From Rhodospirillales bacterium (lineage in GTDB: Bacteria; Pseudomonadota; Alphaproteobacteria; Rhodospirillales; Casp-alpha2): a DNA stretch of 5,724 bases. Location of the stretch: positions 1 through 5,724 of the forward strand of contig JABJOR010000320.1 of assembly GCA_018664265.1 (NCBI GenBank), written 5' to 3'. Both the position numbers and the translations under genes were made by a program. Every line of letters begins with the position of its first letter. The first letter of the stretch is position 1. Of this stretch, positions 1 through 4,912 are shown piece by piece. The notes under the pieces are model-generated. The model did not search any database, had not been told where the DNA came from, and saw only the letters and a list, made by a program, of their open reading frames with translations.

Positions 1-95
1 GCTGCAACACTGCGCGCACGCTGCGCGGCAAGTAGAACCAGCTTGAAACGGTTGGGTATTTGAACGATGCAGTCTTCGACGGTAACGCGAGCCAT
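1..95 (-). CDS. rpoZ: RNA polymerase omega subunit, N-terminal part (runs off the left edge)
   Basis: The ATG at 95-93 opens a frame of 31 codons that reaches the window edge. It begins MARVTVEDC and continues [14 protein letters not shown], the conserved start of omega, the small RNA polymerase subunit that helps fold and assemble beta-prime and, in proteobacteria, forms part of a ppGpp-binding site. A GGAG (complement of 104-107) lies 8 nt before the ATG and supports this start. It lies downstream of folK on the same strand, separated by 111 nt that contain a strong promoter-like sequence, so it is probably transcribed both from its own promoter and by read-through. In many alphaproteobacteria rpoZ is followed by the ppGpp synthetase/hydrolase gene, but that would lie outside this window. 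Only the N-terminus is visible; the identity is nevertheless clear. Confidence 0.93.
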   Translation of the reverse strand, partial: MARVTVEDCIVQIPNRFKLVLLAAQRARSVA

Positions 96-103
96 ATTGT
101 AAA

Positions 104-107
104 CTCC
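104..107 (-). promoter_or_regulatory. Ribosome binding site of rpoZ
   Basis: GGAG on the minus strand, 8 nt upstream of the rpoZ ATG at 95. It fixes the start at MARVTVEDC, which is also where the omega family normally begins. Confidence 0.7.
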
Positions 108-141
108 ACGGGCTAAGCGAGCGTAAGGGGAAAGCGCGCAG

Positions 142-169
142 AATATAGAGAGGTTTGAAGAAATGGCAA
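142..169 (-). promoter_or_regulatory. Predicted sigma-70 type promoter of rpoZ
   Basis: On the minus strand TTGCCA (complement of 164-169) matches the -35 consensus at five of six positions. TATATT (complement of 142-147) matches the -10 consensus at five of six. The spacer is 16 nt. Transcription would start near 135, giving a leader of about 40 nt before the rpoZ ATG. The stretch just after the -10 box reads CTGCGCGC, a GC-rich discriminator of the kind often seen in stringently controlled promoters. The promoter lies between the folK stop and rpoZ, so rpoZ could be expressed independently of folK. It is a sequence match only. Confidence 0.6.
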
Positions 170-206
170 GTCCTGCAGTGTAATGAATTCAGTATTTATT
201 GATTTT

Positions 207-716
207 TTATTCATCCATACGCCGAATATCTTGCTCAATGGGTAAATTTTCTATCATAGAGGCTACGGTTTGCCCATTTGCAGGGTGTATCCAGTCTGGT
301 GCAATATCAGCCAGTGGCAGCAAAACAAAGGCTCGCTGGTTCATTCTGGGATGGGGTATTTCCAGATGATCTGCATTGATGATCTGATCATGATAGGCAA
401 CGATATCCAGATCAAGCGTGCGCGGTGCGTTGGCTATGGACCGAATTCTTCCGAATCTGGCTTCCACACTGAGTAAACGCGCCAATAGATCAGAAGCGCT
501 GAGTTCTGTTTCAACAGAAATTGCAGCATTAACATACCATGGTTGCTCGCCTTGGGCTCCATGTGCGGCCAGTACGGGCGCACTTTCATACCAGAAGGAT
601 CTACCTGATATATTCAGTCCGGTCTGTGCCAGTTCCAGCAAAGCCGTTTCACATGTCGCTCTGGGAGAACCAAATTCCGGATGCGGCAGATTTGCCCCGA
701 TTCCAATAATGATCAT
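207..716 (-). CDS. folK: 2-amino-4-hydroxy-6-hydroxymethyldihydropteridine pyrophosphokinase (HPPK)
   Basis: This 169-residue cytoplasmic enzyme transfers pyrophosphate from ATP to 6-hydroxymethyl-7,8-dihydropterin, the step before dihydropteroate synthase in folate synthesis. The N-terminus has the family pattern G5-I-G-A-N-L. WYVNAA (60-65) matches the conserved Y-x-N segment. The signature NAPRTLDLD (96-104) carries the two Mg-binding aspartates D102 and D104. IPHPRMNQRAFVLLPL (120-135) is the conserved C-terminal substrate and ATP-binding block. Length is close to the E. coli enzyme (159 residues). The ATG at 716 is preferred because the family begins here; the frame extends upstream only to a TTG at 746. 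The Shine-Dalgarno is weak: AAGG lies 13 nt upstream and an A/G-rich stretch is closer. It is the upstream gene of a leftward folK-rpoZ pair and diverges from the NYN gene. Confidence 0.95.
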   Translation of the reverse strand: MIIIGIGANLPHPEFGSPRATCETALLELAQTGLNISGRSFWYESAPVLAAHGAQGEQPWYVNAAISVETELSASDLLARLLSVEARFGRIRSIANAPRTLDLDIVAYHDQIINADHLEIPHPRMNQRAFVLLPLADIAPDWIHPANGQTVASMIENLPIEQDIRRMDE

Positions 717-761
717 TTTTTCTTTTTTACCTTGCTGTAGGACCAATCTGAGCTTAACTAT

Positions 762-830
762 TTGGTATTGTATGAATTTATATGAGGCCTGTTTGCAGGC
801 ACCTTAATTTATCTAAAAATGTATTACCAA
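762..830. repeat. Outer inverted repeat in the folK/NYN divergent region
   Basis: TTGGTA at 762-767 is repeated inverted as TACCAA at 825-830, with partly matching flanks (TTGGTATTGTA against TTGGTAATACA when both are read outward). The two arms roughly bracket the smaller hairpin at 787-800. The arrangement lies between two divergent genes, so it could be an operator or a regulator site shared by both. A six-base perfect arm in AT-rich sequence is also possible by chance. Confidence 0.3.
787..800. repeat. Short perfect hairpin in the folK/NYN divergent region
   Basis: GCCTG (787-791), loop TTTG, CAGGC (796-800) form a perfect 5-bp GC-rich stem in otherwise AT-rich DNA. Neither strand has a T-run directly after the stem, and no gene ends here, so an intrinsic terminator is unlikely. 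It would fall in the 5' leader of folK, or between promoter elements of one of the divergent genes. Promoter-like hexamers nearby (TATAAA and TACAAT on the minus strand just beyond the hairpin) lack good -35 partners, so I do not call a specific promoter. Confidence 0.4.
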
Positions 831-847
831 TAATAATCAATAATATT

Positions 848-854
848 GAGGAGA
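848..854 (+). promoter_or_regulatory. Ribosome binding site that sets the GTG start of the NYN gene
   Basis: GAGGAGA, a near-complete Shine-Dalgarno, ends 6 nt before the GTG at 861. An in-frame TTG at 846 overlaps this site and so cannot be the start served by it. Confidence 0.8.
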
Positions 855-860
855 CATATT

Positions 861-1487
861 GTGAAAATTAATAAGGGTGAACGAGTCGTTTTATTTATTG
901 ATGGATCAAACCTTTACGCAGCAGCCCGCTCGCTTGGTTTCGATATAGATTACAAGAAACTGATTAATGCTTTTTCCAGTGACGGTCATCTTGTTCGAGC
1001 TTTTTATTACACAGCCGTGATTGAAGACCAGGAATACTCCCCTCTGCGTCCGCTGGTGGATTGGCTTGATTACAACGGCTACACCATGGTGACCAAACCA
1101 ACCAAGGAATTCACCGATTCTGCCGGAAGGCGCAAGATCAAAGGGAATATGGATATCGAACTTGCCGTGGATTTGATGGAAATGGCGGATCATATTGATC
1201 ACGCTATTATCTTTTCCGGTGATGGAGATTTCCGCAGGCTGGTTGAAGCCGTGCAGCGTAAAGGTGTGCGCGTCAGCGTCATCAGCACCATGCGCTCCAA
1301 CCCGCCTATGATCGCAGATGAGCTTCGCCGCCAGACGGATAATTTTATCGATCTGGCTGATTTACGACCAAAGATCGAACGAGCAGGTTCATCCAGTGCT
1401 CCTATTCCTGAATTTACCCAGGATGATGATCGTGATGATACCGATAATGATGAATTTGATGATACAGAGTATCAGGAAACGGCATAA
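861..1487 (+). CDS. NYN (LabA/DUF88-type, PIN-like) domain protein, putative ribonuclease
   Basis: The 208-residue product has the NYN fold signature, a PIN-like metal-dependent nuclease family thought to act on RNA. Acidic residues characteristic of the family are present: D14 in LFIDGSN (11-17), D98 and D104 in KGNMDIELAVD (94-104), and D121/D123 in FSGDGDF (118-124). The later block KGVRVSVIS (134-142) and ELRRQTDNFIDL (154-165) also fits LabA-like NYN proteins. The domain occupies roughly residues 8-168. The final ~20 residues (188-208) are very acidic, rich in Asp and Glu, and are probably a disordered tail. No signal peptide is present, so the protein is cytoplasmic. The start is the GTG behind a strong GAGGAGA site. 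It begins a rightward unit with the uracil-DNA glycosylase 5 nt downstream. The RNA substrate cannot be told from sequence. Confidence 0.88.
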   Translation: MKINKGERVVLFIDGSNLYAAARSLGFDIDYKKLINAFSSDGHLVRAFYYTAVIEDQEYSPLRPLVDWLDYNGYTMVTKPTKEFTDSAGRRKIKGNMDIELAVDLMEMADHIDHAIIFSGDGDFRRLVEAVQRKGVRVSVISTMRSNPPMIADELRRQTDNFIDLADLRPKIERAGSSSAPIPEFTQDDDRDDTDNDEFDDTEYQETA

Positions 1488-1492
1488 ATCCA

Positions 1493-2146
1493 ATGATTCA
1501 GCCCTTAAAAGCTGAGTTTCCCTCTCCCGATTGCGCACTCTGCCCGCGTCTGGCCCAGTTCCGATGCGATAACCAGGCCGCCTACCCTGCGTTCTTCAAT
1601 GCACCTGTACCGAGCTTTGGTGACGAGCCTGAGAACGTGCGACTGTTGATTGTCGGTATGGCACCGGGCCTGAAGGGGGCTAATTGTACCGGCAGGCCGT
1701 TCACCGGAGACTATGCGGGTGATTTGCTTTATGAGACCTTGCTCAGCCATGGGCTGGCTTCCGGCAATTATGATAAACACCCCGATGATGGCCTGACATT
1801 GCATGGTTGCCTGATCACAAACGCGGTTAAGTGCGTACCTCCGCAAAACAAGCTGACGGGACCAGAGGTCAACACCTGCAATGATTTTTTGGAATCCGAG
1901 ATTAAAACCTTCCCAAATTTGCGGTGTATTTTGACACTGGGATTGCTGGCCCATGGGGCAACCCTGAAAGCGCTTGGGGAAAAGAAAGCACCCTACAAGT
2001 TTGCCCACAACGCCCATCACACTCTGCCCAATGGTGTTATATTGGTCAACAGCTACCATTGCTCCCGCTACAACACCAATACCGGGCGATTGACCACCGC
2101 GATGTTCAACGATGTTTTTGATGGAATAAAGTCGTTGATTGAATAG
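1493..2146 (+). CDS. Family 5 (UDGb-type) uracil-DNA glycosylase
   Basis: This 217-residue protein removes uracil, and in characterised relatives other deaminated bases, from DNA to start base excision repair. Four cysteines fit the 4Fe-4S ligands of family 4/5 enzymes: C14 and C17 (CALC), C114 in NAVKC and C129, spaced C-x14-C. Motif 1 reads GMAPGLKGANCTGRPFTGD (55-73). Like family 5, it lacks the Asp/Asn that follows the motif in family 1, and D73 is the likely counterpart of the catalytic Asp described for Thermus UDGb. Motif 2 reads SYHCSRYNTNTGRLT (187-201), with H189. The ATG at 1493 is the only sensible start, since the next Met is residue 56. AGGAAA lies a longish 13 nt upstream. The 5-nt gap to the NYN gene implies co-transcription. 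C190 stands where many family members have Pro. Identification is firm; substrate range is inferred. Confidence 0.92.
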   Translation: MIQPLKAEFPSPDCALCPRLAQFRCDNQAAYPAFFNAPVPSFGDEPENVRLLIVGMAPGLKGANCTGRPFTGDYAGDLLYETLLSHGLASGNYDKHPDDGLTLHGCLITNAVKCVPPQNKLTGPEVNTCNDFLESEIKTFPNLRCILTLGLLAHGATLKALGEKKAPYKFAHNAHHTLPNGVILVNSYHCSRYNTNTGRLTTAMFNDVFDGIKSLIE

Positions 2147-2149
2147 GCT

Positions 2150-2178
2150 TTGGCCTCAGCGTTGTTCTGTGCTAATAT
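2150..2178 (+). promoter_or_regulatory. Possible extended -10 promoter of the cytochrome gene
   Basis: TTGGCC at 2150-2155 (four of six -35 positions), a 17-nt spacer and TAATAT at 2173-2178 (four of six -10 positions), with TGC directly before the -10 box as in extended -10 promoters. The start would lie near 2185, about 30 nt before the ATG. It would separate expression of the cytochrome from the NYN-UDG pair, whose last stop codon is only a few bases upstream. Weak to moderate match. Confidence 0.38.
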
Positions 2179-2214
2179 TAATTGATTTTTTGGGGACAAT
2201 CGGGGGCTTTTAAA

Positions 2215-3093
2215 ATGGCCAATAAAACTTATAAAACCTTGCTCGCTGTCGTTTGCTTGCTGGCATTTCTATCGATGCCCGTCACAGTTCACGCACAATC
2301 CACTACAGATTCAGAGTCGAGCAGCATTACGCATAAAATGTATCTGGATATGAAACTGGGAAAGTTGCATATTGAGGGAGACAACGCTGTCGTTGATGCG
2401 CTTATTCTACAACGTAATATACCGATCACGTATGATTACATTGCGACTTTGATGCGCACGCCAAATGCTTTCGGCGAAGGCCCTGCCTGCATTGTTTGCC
2501 ATAGCTCCAACAACCCGGACAAGAGTTATCGTGGTCTGGATTTATCCAGTTGCGAGGGAATCCTTCGAGGTGCAACAGAATCCCCTTCCCGCCCGGTAAT
2601 TCACCCCGGGCAGAGCACAAACAATCTTATTGTTCATATGCTTCAAAATAACCGCATGCCGTTGGGCGTCCCATTCTTCCAAAATATTGATACTCCAGCA
2701 ATTAACTCAATCAGAGATTGGATAGATGCAGGAGCAAAAGATGATGAGGTTTTTAATGCGGCTATCTTGCCGTTGTTTAGTGATGAAAGTGCCTTCGGCG
2801 GCGATGCGGCTTGTACGGAGTGTCACAATTCCTTCCGCGATCCACCAAGCTTTAATGAAGTTAACCTGACCAGCTACGAAGGGATTATGACTGGCGCATT
2901 TTCAAGCACACGAAAGAAAGAGGGCAAGCCCGGGATTCCAATCGTCACACCGTTTGAATCAGAAAACAGTCCAATATTTCTGCGGCTGACAAAAAATCGG
3001 ATGCCGCCTGGCGTGGATCCAGGGGCAGATAACAATCATCCGAACATTCTCATGCTCGGAAGATGGGTTGAACAAGGCGCCTGGTGTAACTAA
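2215..3093 (+). CDS. Exported diheme c-type cytochrome with two tandem heme modules
   Basis: The 292-residue protein begins with a signal peptide: basic MANKTYK, a hydrophobic core (8-22), and probable cleavage after VHA (27). The mature protein should therefore be periplasmic. Two CxxCH heme sites are present, CIVCH (92-96) and CTECH (200-204). Each heads a similar module of about 90 residues: CxxCH, a (L/N)xLxSxEGIxxGA segment (108-120 and 216-228), a proline-containing turn, NRMPxGV with the probable axial Met (146-152, M148; 261-267, M263), then a W-containing helix (W169; W284). The pattern resembles the planctomycete-type cytochrome c (PSCyt1-like) group. An N-terminal region (28-85) has no motif I recognise. 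The ATG at 2215 is chosen because the signal peptide starts there; GGGGG sits 8 nt upstream as a poor ribosome site. No redox partner gene is adjacent, so its electron donor and acceptor are unknown. Confidence 0.85.
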   Translation: MANKTYKTLLAVVCLLAFLSMPVTVHAQSTTDSESSSITHKMYLDMKLGKLHIEGDNAVVDALILQRNIPITYDYIATLMRTPNAFGEGPACIVCHSSNNPDKSYRGLDLSSCEGILRGATESPSRPVIHPGQSTNNLIVHMLQNNRMPLGVPFFQNIDTPAINSIRDWIDAGAKDDEVFNAAILPLFSDESAFGGDAACTECHNSFRDPPSFNEVNLTSYEGIMTGAFSSTRKKEGKPGIPIVTPFESENSPIFLRLTKNRMPPGVDPGADNNHPNILMLGRWVEQGAWCN

Positions 3094-3102
3094 GCGTCTT
3101 AG
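3090..3102. repeat. Small palindrome spanning both convergent stop codons
   Basis: CTAAG (3090-3094), CGT, CTTAG (3098-3102) is a perfect 5-bp inverted repeat. The TAA of the cytochrome gene (3091-3093) and the TAA of the leftward DUF4170 gene (complement of 3099-3101) lie in its two arms. There is no T-run on either side, so it is at best a weak bidirectional terminator element. Confidence 0.35.
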
Positions 3103-3335
3103 GCCTCAGTTTCAGCCCCGGTTTCCGGATCAAGCATGCGGTGCATGTGGACGATGACGTATTTCATGTGGGCATCATCAACGTGGGCTTGACTGGCGGA
3201 GCGCCAGGCTTTCATAGCCTCTGCATTGTTTGGGTAGATGCCAATGATATCGAGGTTTTCGGTATCCTGAAAATCAAGGGTTGTGGGGTCATCGAGATGG
3301 CCACCAAAAACCAGATGAAGAAGGGTCTTGCTCAT
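3099..3335 (-). CDS. DUF4170-like small protein of unknown function
   Basis: The 78-residue product begins MSKTLLHLVFGGHLDDP and contains LDIIGIYPNNAEAMKAW (28-44) and DDAHMKYVIVHMHRMLDP (53-70). I recognise these as the conserved blocks of the DUF4170 family, known to me mainly from alphaproteobacteria. It looks like a compact alpha/beta protein with a strand-rich HLVFGG start and VIVHMHR end; no catalytic motif, membrane segment or signal peptide is visible. The ATG at 3335 is chosen over a longer in-frame extension because GAGAGAG lies about 4 nt upstream and the family begins here. It is the last gene of the leftward dapA-smpB unit, 31 nt after the smpB stop. Its function is unknown; position alone would hint at a translation or ribosome-rescue link, which is speculative. 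Confidence 0.8.
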   Translation of the reverse strand: MSKTLLHLVFGGHLDDPTTLDFQDTENLDIIGIYPNNAEAMKAWRSASQAHVDDAHMKYVIVHMHRMLDPETGAETEA

Positions 3336-3366
3336 AATCTCTCTCAATTTTGTCTGTAGACTGGAA

Positions 3367-3855
3367 TTAACCGCGATCTCGCATAAGGCGGGCCTTGTCG
3401 CGTTTCCAGTCCTGATCTTTCTGTGCGGCGCGTTTATCGGCTTTTTGTTTGCCTTCCGCAAGGGCCAGTTCAACTTTTGCAATACCGCGATCATTAAAAT
3501 AGATGGAAAGCGGCACCATGGATTTACCCTTGCGTTTCACCGCACCGCTCAAGGCTGCAATTTCGCGTTTGTTTAACAGCAACTTGCGAATGGCCTTTGG
3601 CTCATGGGTAAAGTGGCTGGCTGCGGTATATTCGGGGATATGGGCGTTATACAGGTATAATTCGCCGTCTTTTTCTCCGGCAAAGGATTCCGTTAGTGTG
3701 CAATGCCCCTGACGCAGGGATTTTACCTCGGTGCCTTTCAGGATAATCCCGGCCTCATAAGTCGTGGAAATATGGTAGTCATGTCGCGCACGGCGGTTTT
3801 GCGCGACAATATCGCCCAGTGCCGAGTGCTTCTTTTTTTTGTTCTTTCTAGCCAT
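3367..3855 (-). CDS. smpB: SsrA (tmRNA)-binding protein SmpB
   Basis: SmpB binds tmRNA and delivers it to ribosomes stalled on broken mRNAs during trans-translation. The 162-residue protein carries the hallmark blocks: [11 protein letters not shown] (17-27), [10 protein letters not shown] (41-50), LYNAHIPEY (68-76), [15 protein letters not shown] (85-99), and a basic C-terminal tail (136-162) including GKQKADKR and [14 protein letters not shown], which in relatives becomes helical and enters the empty mRNA channel. Length is typical. The N-terminus is longer and more basic than in many homologues ([11 protein letters not shown]), and its codons include a run of eight A (complement of 3833-3840). 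The ATG at 3855 lies 14 nt after the dapA stop and has no good Shine-Dalgarno, so translation may depend on coupling to dapA. The real start could be slightly downstream, though no better candidate is visible. Confidence 0.96.
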   Translation of the reverse strand: MARKNKKKKHSALGDIVAQNRRARHDYHISTTYEAGIILKGTEVKSLRQGHCTLTESFAGEKDGELYLYNAHIPEYTAASHFTHEPKAIRKLLLNKREIAALSGAVKRKGKSMVPLSIYFNDRGIAKVELALAEGKQKADKRAAQKDQDWKRDKARLMRDRG

Positions 3856-3869
3856 GAATACCAGTCAGA

Positions 3870-4745
3870 TCAGTTTAGCAGGCCAGCACTACGTAACGCG
3901 GCCTCGACAGTTGCCTTGCTGTCCTCTGAAATATCAACCATGGGCAGACGCAATTCGCCAGTACATAAACCGAGTAACTTTGCTGCATATTTTACCGGGC
4001 CGGGGCTGGTTTCACAGAACATTGCATCGTGCAACGGGGTCAAAATTTCCTGAATTTCCATAGTCTTTGCCAAATCTCCTTCACGCCATGCACGCTGCAT
4101 ATCAGAACACAGACGTGGGGCCACATTGGCTGTAACAGAAATGCACCCGACACCACCACCAGCCAGATAAGGAACAGCCGAAGCATCTTCTCCTGTGAGC
4201 AGGCAGAACGGAGTCTTGATTGCTGCACTGGTCAACTGAGGGCGTGCCAAATCAGCCGTGGCATCCTTGACGCCAACAATATTTGGAAGCGTGGCAAGGC
4301 GGGCCATGGTTTCGACGCTGATGTCAACGACACTGCGGCCGGGAACGTTGTAGACAATGATTGGCAAATCAATTGCATCGTGGACAGCCTTGAAGTGCTG
4401 AAAGATGCCTTCCTGGGTCGGCTTGTTGTAATATGGTGTGACCACAAGGCCTGCGTCTGCGCCAATTTTTTTGGCGTGCTGACCAAAAAGGATGGTCTCA
4501 TGCGTGGAGTTATGCCCAATCCCGGCGATGACAGGAACTTTGCCAGTGGCAACCTCCATACACATCTCGGTGACGTGCATGTGCTCTTGATGGGTTAGTG
4601 TGGGAGATTCGCCTGTTGTGCCACACGGGACAAGCCCATTGGAACCTTCTGCAATTTGCCACTCCACAAATGATTGAAAAGCATTATCATCGACTTTTCC
4701 ATCTTTCATCGGTGTCATAAGTGCAGGAATAGACCCCATAAACAT
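3870..4745 (-). CDS. dapA: 4-hydroxy-tetrahydrodipicolinate synthase (dihydrodipicolinate synthase)
   Basis: DapA condenses pyruvate with aspartate semialdehyde, the first committed step to diaminopimelate (peptidoglycan) and lysine. The 291-residue length matches E. coli (292). The class I aldolase TIM-barrel residues are present: GTTGES (42-47) with T43/T44, Y132 and R137 in YNVPGR (132-137), and the Schiff-base K160 in GVKDAT (158-163). Residues equivalent to the E. coli lysine-feedback site are also conserved (H52, H55, N79, E83, Y105), so allosteric inhibition by lysine is likely. The start at 4745 is chosen because AAGGAG lies 6 nt upstream and the family begins M-x-x-GSIPALMTP. An in-frame ATG at 4784 would add 13 residues. 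It leads a leftward unit with smpB 14 nt downstream and diverges from the transglycosylase gene. Confidence 0.96.
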   Translation of the reverse strand: MFMGSIPALMTPMKDGKVDDNAFQSFVEWQIAEGSNGLVPCGTTGESPTLTHQEHMHVTEMCMEVATGKVPVIAGIGHNSTHETILFGQHAKKIGADAGLVVTPYYNKPTQEGIFQHFKAVHDAIDLPIIVYNVPGRSVVDISVETMARLATLPNIVGVKDATADLARPQLTSAAIKTPFCLLTGEDASAVPYLAGGGVGCISVTANVAPRLCSDMQRAWREGDLAKTMEIQEILTPLHDAMFCETSPGPVKYAAKLLGLCTGELRLPMVDISEDSKATVEAALRSAGLLN

Positions 4746-4751
4746 GTTTTT

Positions 4752-4757
4752 CTCCTT
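4752..4757 (-). promoter_or_regulatory. Ribosome binding site of dapA
   Basis: AAGGAG on the minus strand, 6 nt before the ATG at 4745. It decides for this start over the in-frame ATG at 4784, which has a purine-rich but poorly spaced upstream sequence. Confidence 0.8.
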
Positions 4758-4899
4758 AAGTGCGCATTTCAAGTTTGGGGACATTACTCCCTCTCTCCGG
4801 TTTTGGGCAAGACTCTGATCTGTTTTAATCGAAGTTTAATGCGCAATGAGCCATATTTATGAATAATCAATCAGCCAAATTGGGCAATATGATCAATTC

Positions 4900-4904
4900 G
4901 AGGA
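4900..4904 (+). promoter_or_regulatory. Ribosome binding site of the transglycosylase gene
   Basis: GAGGA followed 8 nt later by the ATG at 4913. It supports the start that places a signal peptide at the N-terminus. Confidence 0.7.
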
Positions 4905-4912
4905 TATTAATA

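Larger units (their letters stand above)
4746..4912. promoter_or_regulatory. Divergent promoter region between dapA and the transglycosylase gene
   Basis: These 167 nt must carry the starts of both divergent units unless transcription enters from elsewhere. The sequence is AT-rich near 4821-4912. On the plus strand TTTAAT occurs at 4824-4829 and 4835-4840 (each five of six to the -10 consensus), but the best -35 candidate, TTGGGC at 4803-4808, is only 15 nt from the first. On the minus strand I found no hexamer pair with acceptable spacing. The function as a promoter region is inferred from gene arrangement, not from a clear box. Confidence 0.4.

Noticed and set aside
418..807. Open frame of 129 codons on the plus strand across folK
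   Set aside because: It lies antisense to the clearly identified folK, has no family motif and no good ribosome site, and its composition is what a shadow frame would give.
1505..2059. Long minus-strand open frame (184 codons) opposite the UDG gene
   Set aside because: It is fully antisense to a gene with conserved Fe-S and active-site motifs, and its translation shows no recognisable domain.
2145..2156. AGGC-TTTG-GCCT hairpin at the UDG stop codon, considered as a terminator
   Set aside because: The stem is only 4 bp and no T-run follows; the same bases fit better as part of a possible promoter.
3073..3084. Palindrome around AGGCGCCT near the cytochrome gene end, considered as a terminator for the leftward operon
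   Set aside because: It lies in coding sequence, the stem has almost no loop, and no T-run follows on the minus strand.
2152..3109. GGCCTCAG at 2152-2159 and again at 3102-3109 flanking the cytochrome gene, considered as direct repeats of an insertion
   Set aside because: Eight bases in two places is not enough, the copies are not at equivalent gene borders, and no transposase, integrase or terminal inverted repeat accompanies them.
3336..3494. In-frame 53-residue upstream extension of the DUF4170 gene
   Set aside because: It would overlap the end of smpB, does not resemble the family N-terminus, and a ribosome site fits the ATG at 3335.
4029..4598. Long plus-strand open frame (189 codons) opposite dapA
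   Set aside because: It is antisense to dapA, has no recognisable motif, and is explained by codon bias of the real gene.
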